Source: Microcoleus sp036704825
GTDB taxonomy: Bacteria > Cyanobacteriota > Cyanobacteriia > Cyanobacteriales > Microcoleaceae
Direction: 5' to 3'
Length of the DNA stretch: 64,000 nucleotides
NCBI GenBank assembly: GCA_036704825.1
Contig: JAUBSN010000030.1
Span: 1 to 64,000 of the forward strand
A program made the position numbers and the translations under genes. Of this stretch, positions 58,403 through 64,000 are shown in pieces. Under the pieces are notes generated by a model. That model saw only the letters and a list, made by a program, of their open reading frames with translations, had not been told where the DNA came from and did no database searches. Every line of letters starts with the position of its first letter. Within the stretch, counting starts at the first letter, position 1.

Positions 58403-60880
58403 TTACTCAATGCCTTGGGGCAGCAATTCCCGCTTTTGACCTTGCAGCACCTTAACAATTCCGTCCTCACCCACATCCACAACAGCGGTGTCGCCGTCTT
58501 TGATGCGGCCAGAAAGGATTTCCTCAGCCAAGCTGTCTTCCAGCAAGCGCATAATGGCGCGGCGCAGGGGTCGAGCTCCGTAGCTGGGATTGTAGCCTTC
58601 TTCTACCAGCCGTTCTTTGAATTTTTCGGTCACTTCCAAGGTGATGCCCTGTTCTGTCAAACGACTGAACACTTCTTTGAGCATGATGACCGCGATTTCC
58701 TTGACTTCTTCCTTGTTCAACTGGCGGAAGACGATAATTTCGTCGAGTCGGTTGAGGAATTCGGGGCGGAAGTAGTTTTTGAGTTCTTCGTTAACCAAAG
58801 AACGAATGCGGTTGTAATTAGCATCGGCTTGGTTGTCGCTGAACTCGAAACCGAGGCCGCCGCCGCCTTTTTCAATCACCTTAGAACCGATGTTTGAGGT
58901 CATAATCAGCAGCGTGTTTTTGAAGTCTACGGTGCGACCTTTGGCATCGGTTAAGCGGCCGTCTTCCAATATTTGCAGCAGCATATTGAAGACATCGGGG
59001 TGGGCTTTTTCGATTTCGTCGAACAGCACGACGGTGTAAGGACGGCGGCGGACTGCTTCTGTGAGTTGGCCGCCTTCGTTGTAGCCGACGTAGCCTGGAG
59101 GAGAACCGATGAGTTTGGAGACGGTGTGCCGTTCCATGTACTCCGACATATCCAGCCGAATCATCGCGTCTTCGGAACCGAAGAAGTAGCCGGCTAGGGC
59201 TTTGGTGAGTTCGGTTTTGCCGACGCCGGTAGGCCCGGAGAAGATGAAACTGGCGATCGGGCGATTGGGATTTTTCAAGCCGACGCGAGCGCGGCGGATG
59301 GCGCGGGAAACGGCTTTCACTGCTTCTTCTTGGCCGATCAAGCGCTGGTGCAGCGTATCTTCCATGTGCAGCAGCTTTTCGGATTCGGATTCGGTCAGTT
59401 TGTTTACCGGGACGCCCGTCCAGCTTGCCACGATTTGAGCGATATCTTCTTCGCTGACTACTGGCGATGGGTCGGTTTCGCCGGTGCGGGCCGAGTCGGT
59501 TTTTTTGGCTTGGGAAATAGCGCGAATTTCGGCTTTGATCGTCATTTCCCGATCGCGCAATTCGCCTGCTTTGTCAAAGTCTTGAGAACGCACCGCTTCG
59601 TCTTTATCTTTGAGGACTTGGCGCAGTTCTTTGTCGAGTTCTTTTGCTGCCGGGGGCAGTTGGGAGTTGATCAGGCGGACTCTCGAACCAGCTTCGTCTA
59701 CCAAGTCAATTGCTTTGTCTGGGAGGAAGCGGTCGGAGATGTACCGATGCGAGAGTTTGGCTGCAGCTTCCAGGGCCGTGTCCAAAATTTTCAGCTTGTG
59801 GTGCTGTTCGTAGCGTTCCCGCAGACCGAAGAGAATCTCGATCGTCTCTTCAACGGTGGGTTCGCCGACCATCACGGGCTGGAAGCGCCTTTCTAGGGCT
59901 GCATCGCGCTCGATGTGCTTGCGGTACTCGTCGAGGGTGGTGGCGCCGATGCACTGGAGTTCGCCTCTTGCCAAAGCCGGCTTGAGAATGTTGGCCGCGT
60001 CGATCGCCCCTTCAGCCGCACCTGCACCGATCAAAGTGTGCACTTCGTCAATCACCAAAATCACGTTACCCGCTGTGCGGATTTCGTCCATGATTTTTTT
60101 GAGGCGTTCTTCAAATTCGCCCCGGTATTTCGTCCCCGCAACCAGCAAGCCGATGTCGAGGGTGACTACGCGCTTTTCTTCGAGGATGTCTGGGATATCG
60201 TTGTTAGCAATGCGCTGGGCGAGACCTTCGGCGATCGCGGTTTTACCGACTCCGGGTTCGCCGATGAGCACCGGGTTATTTTTGGTGCGGCGACCGAGGA
60301 TTTGAATTACCCGTTCGATTTCTTTTTGGCGTCCGACTACTGGGTCTAGTTTGCCATCGACCGCCATTTGAGTGAGGTTGGCACCGAATTCATCGAGGGT
60401 TGGGGTTTTGGTGCGGGCACCTCCGCCAGTGGCTGCGACTTCTGCGGTTTCTCCCAGCATCCGAATCACTTGGGTGCGGACTTTCGACAAGTCTACTCCC
60501 AGGTTTTCTAATACTCTGGCCGCTACTCCTTCACCTTCGCGGATCAGGCCCAGCAGCAGGTGTTCGGTACCTATATAATTGTGTCCGAGTTGGCGAGCTT
60601 CTTCTAGGGATAGTTCTAGAACCCGCTTGGCGCGGGGAGTAAACGGAATTTCGACTGCTACGAAGCCGGAACCGCGGCCGATGATTTTTTCGACCTCAAT
60701 CCGAGCGTCTTTGAGATTGACCCCCATTGATTTGAGGACTTTAGCTGCCACTCCGGTTCCTTCACCGATCAGACCCAGGAGGATCTGTTCTGTCCCTACG
60801 AAGTTGTGACCCAGGCGGCGAGCTTCTTCCTGGGCCAACATGATTACTTTTATTGCTTTTTCTGTGAAGCGTTCAAACAT
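58403..60880 (-). CDS. clpC: ClpC, ATPase subunit of the Clp protease
   Basis: ClpC is the HSP100 unfoldase that feeds proteins into ClpP; it is essential in cyanobacteria. The 825-residue length is normal. N-terminal Clp repeats (GTEQILLGLIGEGTGVAA, GTEHLLLGLIREGEGVAA), AAA1 with Walker A LIGEPGVGKTAIAEGL and Walker B VILVIDEVHTLIG, a UVR-type middle segment (QDFDKAGELRDREMTIKAEI), and AAA2 with FSGPTGVGKTELTKAL and VVLFDEIEKAHPDVFNMLL follow in order. The C-terminal VLQGQKRELLPQ is usual. It stands alone, with a heptamer-free leader. Confidence 0.98.
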   Translation of the reverse strand: MFERFTEKAIKVIMLAQEEARRLGHNFVGTEQILLGLIGEGTGVAAKVLKSMGVNLKDARIEVEKIIGRGSGFVAVEIPFTPRAKRVLELSLEEARQLGHNYIGTEHLLLGLIREGEGVAARVLENLGVDLSKVRTQVIRMLGETAEVAATGGGARTKTPTLDEFGANLTQMAVDGKLDPVVGRQKEIERVIQILGRRTKNNPVLIGEPGVGKTAIAEGLAQRIANNDIPDILEEKRVVTLDIGLLVAGTKYRGEFEERLKKIMDEIRTAGNVILVIDEVHTLIGAGAAEGAIDAANILKPALARGELQCIGATTLDEYRKHIERDAALERRFQPVMVGEPTVEETIEILFGLRERYEQHHKLKILDTALEAAAKLSHRYISDRFLPDKAIDLVDEAGSRVRLINSQLPPAAKELDKELRQVLKDKDEAVRSQDFDKAGELRDREMTIKAEIRAISQAKKTDSARTGETDPSPVVSEEDIAQIVASWTGVPVNKLTESESEKLLHMEDTLHQRLIGQEEAVKAVSRAIRRARVGLKNPNRPIASFIFSGPTGVGKTELTKALAGYFFGSEDAMIRLDMSEYMERHTVSKLIGSPPGYVGYNEGGQLTEAVRRRPYTVVLFDEIEKAHPDVFNMLLQILEDGRLTDAKGRTVDFKNTLLIMTSNIGSKVIEKGGGGLGFEFSDNQADANYNRIRSLVNEELKNYFRPEFLNRLDEIIVFRQLNKEEVKEIAVIMLKEVFSRLTEQGITLEVTEKFKERLVEEGYNPSYGARPLRRAIMRLLEDSLAEEILSGRIKDGDTAVVDVGEDGIVKVLQGQKRELLPQGIE

Positions 60881-62127
60881 GATTTATTCCCATCACCTGC
60901 TGCTATGTGCCCGTTTCGAGGTCACGCTCGCACTTAAGGAGCGTTTGTGTTCTCGTAGGGACGCGGCAATGACGTGTCCCTACTCGTCGTACTGCTTATT
61001 CTAGCGCGACACTCCCAACCGATCTGCCGCACTCGGCTGCGGTTGCAGATTCCAGGCTCATGTTGCAGGGTGGCTTTCAACTGGGAAGACCCAAATGGTG
61101 GCTGACCTACAACCTCCCCTAGACTGCAAGAAGATTGCTCTTCTCGGCCTGTGCCCAACCTACGACTGCGTATTGATGGATTCTAGCACAATCTTTTTGG
61201 CTCTCATGCAGGTGCAAAATTGATATTTCTCGAAGTGTCGGGCAGTTTTTTTACAAAAGTTATTGGTTAGATGGGGCGATCGATCCCCTGAACCCGCTCC
61301 TAAGCTGCTGTGCATTTCAATAATCTTAGGAGTTAGGCATTGACAGAATGTTCATACTGTGTATAGTTTCCCCAAGAGGCGATCGATATTCCCTGAGCAG
61401 GTATAATTAAGTAAAAATTACTCAAGTTATCATTGGGATCGCAAACTTTAGAACCAGGATTAAGCCATCCACTGCCTTGTGCGACTTAGAAAAATACACC
61501 CATGTTTTGTTAGCCGAATCTAACTACTCAGGTTGTTGTCAATTGGCCGAAATTTTAGATGGACGATCTCACGACAGCGCGAACCGTTTTTGATTGAGAG
61601 AAATCTCTGAACCAAAAGATTTATTCAATCAACTCAAACCATATATAGCAATGCTAAATAAGTCGTATTTTTTTTACCCACCCCAACCCTCGCCAAACCC
61701 GCTCGCTCGGAAGTAAGAGATTCACAAATAATTTAAGATTGCTATAAGAGCATCGCTGTTAGAGTTAACTCTATTCTCATGAATAACTAATTACTAACTC
61801 TTATACAACTTGAAACAGCGGTTGTAATATTTTTATTTTCTCAAAAGTAGCAAGAGCGTAAAAACCACCATTAATCAGTTCCTATTCTATTATAAAAGTT
61901 ATGACAAAGCGTGTGCAGTAGCTTCTAAGAATGGTGAATTTATCTCAAAATATACTCGCCACTGATGAACAGTGTTCAATAAGATGCGTTCCCCCTGATG
62001 AAAATACACAAGTATGTTATTGCGAGCGAAACGAAGTGAAGCGAAGCAATCAGCAATCGAGCGGGCTTACGCTCACTTTACATTCTGTTATATGAACTAG
62101 TTTATTTGCGCCTAGGATCGTCAATTA
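60881..62127. other. 1.25-kb gap, mostly decayed mobile DNA
   Basis: No intact gene is seen. It holds the transposase remnant at 61444-61643, an inverted-type repeat (attgcgagcgaaacgaagtg then aagcgaagcaatc) near 62020-62055, and otherwise AT-rich DNA. Confidence 0.6.
61444..61643 (+). pseudogene. 5' remnant of an IS transposase gene
   Basis: One frame reads PSTALCDLEKYTHVLLAESN, then CCQLAEILDGRSHDSANRF, a TGA at the following Leu position, and EPKDLFNQLKPYI. This is a recognisable N-terminus of a DDE transposase group widespread in cyanobacteria (IS4/IS701-like; the exact family is not certain). The rest of the gene is gone, so it is dead. Confidence 0.65.
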
Positions 62128-62128
62128 A

Positions 62129-63267
62129 TACCATTTTTTTAAAGATGTGATAGACTTATGTAAGAAGTAAAAGAGCCAATAAAAATGTCTGGTCGCCCTA
62201 ACATAAAAATTACCGAATCTGTAGAATATTTGCAAATGATTCTTAAGAAACAAACAAGAATCCTTGCCTACAATAAAGTACAAATGCTTTATTTATTACA
62301 ATCGAAACAAGTATCAACTGTGCGAGAAGTAGCAGCAGTTTTAGGTAAAGGTGAGGCAACAATTCATCGCTGGCTCTTTCAATACAAACAAGGCGGTCTG
62401 GAAAATTTATTAAAAAATCTCTTCTGTTTTTGGTCGCCCAAAAAAGTTCTCAGTTGAAGTAGCCGCTTTATTGCAACAAGAATTGAGAAATCCCGAAGGA
62501 TTTTGCAGTTACCAAGAAGTTCGGTTATGGCTCTGGTTAGTCAAAGGAATAGCCAGTAGTTATTCGGCTGTATATTCTTTAACGAAAGGTGAATTTAAAA
62601 GTAAATTAAAAATTCCGATACCTCGAAGTATCTCTCAAAAAGCTACGGCAATTAATGACTTCAAAAATAGCTTGCACTACCAAATAAAAGCTTTGCTGGA
62701 GAGAGCTTCACCTCAAGTAAACAAATATAAAAAATTCAACTTTTGGTGCAGCGATGAAACTCGATTATAGTTGCATACAATTCGGAGGCGAAAGCTAACT
62801 CTTTTCGGCGTAAAGCCCCAAGGTAAGCACCAATGGAAATTTGAGTGCTTTTGGCTATACGGCGCTGTATCGATTTCTACTGGCAAAAGTTTTTTTTGGG
62901 AGTTTTCACATTTAGATAAAGTTTGTTTTGAAGCATATTTGCAACTTTTGTCAATACAATATCCCGATGAATTACACATCATTCAAGTCGATAACGCACC
63001 CGCTCATAATTTAGACTCATCTGACTTACCAGAAAATATTATTTTACTGTTTCAACCTCCGGCTTGTCCCGAAGTAAATCCCAGAGAGAGAGTGTGGGAA
63101 TATCTCAAAAATTTCTTAGCGAAAGTCGGTGTTTAGTAATCTTGATGAACTTCGCACAAAAGTTCAGGAAATTTTAGCATCTTTCACCGATCGCGTCATT
63201 GGATTTCTCACCGGATGGTCCTGGATTTTACAGGCTTTATCTCTATCACATCTTTAAAAAAATGGTA
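62129..63267 (+). mobile_element. IS630-type insertion sequence with perfect 26-bp inverted repeats
   Basis: ATACCATTTTTTTAAAGATG and its continuation GTGATAG (62128-62153) are exactly inverted at 63243-63268. The innermost TA dinucleotides of both ends fit the TA target duplication of IS630/Tc1-like elements. The element is about 1.14 kb and holds one broken transposase gene. Confidence 0.9.
62185..63257 (+). pseudogene. IS630-type transposase, broken
   Basis: A DDE transposase is recognisable in pieces: HTH part (SVEYLQMILKKQTRILAYNK, VREVAAVLGKGEATIHRW), WCSDETRL with the first catalytic Asp, IIQVDNAPAHN with the second, and PACPEVNPRERVWEYLKNF with the Glu. Defects: a one-base frame offset at a run of six A (62412-62417), an in-frame TAG at 62768-62770 after the first Asp motif, and a frameshift near 63130, after which the frame runs FSNLDELRTKVQEILASF to a stop at 63257. 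The A-run might be a slippage site, but the TAG and last frameshift make it inactive. Confidence 0.85.
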
Positions 63268-63299
63268 TAAGCTTTTGTGTTGTACATGAATGAATGCTC

Positions 63300-63710
63300 C
63301 TATTGATTTACGTTTGATGCCTGGTATTGTTCGTCGCTGACCTTTTCCATCCACTCCACAGGCTTGCCGTCGAGCGCCTCCTGAATGGCAATGTGCGTCA
63401 TCGCTGTGGTTGGCGTGGCACCGTGCCAATGCTTTTCACCCGGCTCAAACCAGATCGCGTCCCCCGGTCGAATTTGCTCGATCGCTCCACCCCAGCGTTG
63501 TACGAGACCGCAGCCAGCCGTCACAATTAGGGTTTGTCCTAACGGGTGGGTGTGCCTGGGTGTTCGAGCACCCGGCTCAAACGTGACACTGGCACCAGAC
63601 GTGCGTGCCGGATCGTTTGCTTGGAACAGGGGGTCAATGCGGACAGTGCCGGTAAAATACTCAGCAGGTCTTTTGGCGGAAGGCTGTGAGCCACTTCGTT
63701 TGATGTCCAT
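63300..63710 (-). CDS. Cupin-domain protein
   Basis: The 136-residue cupin matches the small group found with carboxymuconolactone decarboxylase-like proteins. The metal ligands are seen in GARTPRHTHPLGQTLIVTAG and PGDAIWFEPGEKHWHGATPT (His-x-His, Glu/Gln, His). Activity is unknown; related ones act as lyases or detoxification enzymes. GC content and codon choice (many CCG, GCG, ACG) look higher than the neighbouring cyanobacterial genes, and no HIP1 octamer lies within it. It directly abuts the IS630 element, so it may have arrived by transfer. Confidence 0.85.
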   Translation of the reverse strand: MDIKRSGSQPSAKRPAEYFTGTVRIDPLFQANDPARTSGASVTFEPGARTPRHTHPLGQTLIVTAGCGLVQRWGGAIEQIRPGDAIWFEPGEKHWHGATPTTAMTHIAIQEALDGKPVEWMEKVSDEQYQASNVNQ

Positions 63711-64000
63711 GTTCTGAATTCCTTCACTTGATGCGATTTCGGTGGCTAGCCCAATCTTAGAGATTGAGCATTTATCGCTTCTCTATCATCAATAGGGATG
63801 GATTTTTGAGGAAGCAAGGTTAGCTTTGATGGCATTTTGGTTGTCACTCAGCAGGTTTCTTGCCCAATCAAAACTGAGTTTACTCTTGTATAAAAATCCA
63901 GAATGCTTACAAGAAGCAGAAATGGTTTTTCATTGCTTGAGCCTCATTCTAAGAATCCTCAAGGGCAAGCAATAGAACGATCGTCTAAGATCCTTGTACA
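63711..64000. other. Terminal gap with a short doubtful frame
   Basis: A 48-codon frame from ATG 63829 to TAG 63975 encodes FWLSLSRFLAQSKLSLLLYK and LSLILRILKGK-like segments. It may be the end of a decayed transposase or chance. Nothing else is seen before the window ends. Confidence 0.3.

Noticed and set aside
59330..59896. Long plus-strand frames opposite clpC
   Set aside because: They follow the third-position bias of clpC and have no family match.
60934..61158. 74-residue minus-strand frame upstream of clpC
   Set aside because: Low-quality composition in the clpC leader, no ribosome site.
62412..62417. Programmed frameshift making an active IS630 transposase
   Set aside because: The offset at the A-run could be bypassed by slippage, but a later TAG and a second frameshift still break the protein.

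Overview
The window looks like chromosomal DNA of a filamentous, non-heterocystous cyanobacterium of the Microcoleus/Oscillatoria/Phormidium type. This is inferred from very frequent GCGATCGC (HIP1) octamers and GATCGC cores, from cyanobacterial families (GUN4-domain Ser/Thr kinase, DUF1825, TIGR03792, vMAP-HTH STAND ATPase, DUF3037 with a HipA-like kinase, many PAS histidine kinases), and from intergenic heptamer arrays of TCTAAAA and AGTCATY type. No species assignment can be proven from the sequence alone.

Layout. 0.4-7 kb: one giant secreted RTX/cadherin-like repeat protein with Gly-rich and Pro-rich tracts and a recent 600-bp internal tandem duplication. 7-9.6 kb: sirohaem/corrin genes cobA and a two-domain cbiX, then a manganese catalase. 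9.8-17.5 kb: a zinc-ribbon/kinase/GUN4 protein, tRNA-His(GUG), and a two-gene module made of a 1434-residue SF1 helicase with a huge coiled-coil insert overlapped by a winged-helix-like partner. 17.8-27.2 kb: a kinase/response-regulator/diguanylate-cyclase hybrid, a methyltransferase with a clear promoter, KptA, an AAA+ ATPase, a PAS histidine kinase and a TIGR03792 protein.

27.2-32.8 kb is an accessory island with many small genes and dispersed repeats: a papain-fold toxin with a probable immunity protein, a VapBC pair, four unrecognised small genes on the minus strand, a divergent STAND ATPase lacking any sensor repeats, and a tiny membrane protein. 33-49.5 kb is mostly housekeeping: oligopeptidase A, remA-gmk, xseA-xseB, PHP phosphoesterase, UDG-4, a phosphoribosyltransferase, and a HipA-like kinase/DUF3037 pair. 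Two MITE-like inverted-repeat elements lie in the 1.1-kb gap before remA.

49.8-51.5 kb holds an FGE-sulfatase (C-type-lectin fold) gene interrupted by one in-frame TAG, whose 3' end looks like the variable repeat of a diversity-generating retroelement, followed by a BrnT/antitoxin-like pair. 51.5-60.9 kb: pyrF, tyrS, a class A penicillin-binding protein, DUF1825, lepB and clpC. 60.9-64 kb is a decayed mobile region: a transposase remnant, an IS630-type element with perfect 26-bp inverted repeats but a broken transposase, and a cupin gene whose base usage suggests transfer.

The most interesting candidates are the helicase/winged-helix pair, the DGR-like variable tail, the 27-33 kb conflict island, and a perfect 29-bp-arm hairpin that supplies the start codon and signal peptide of a gene.
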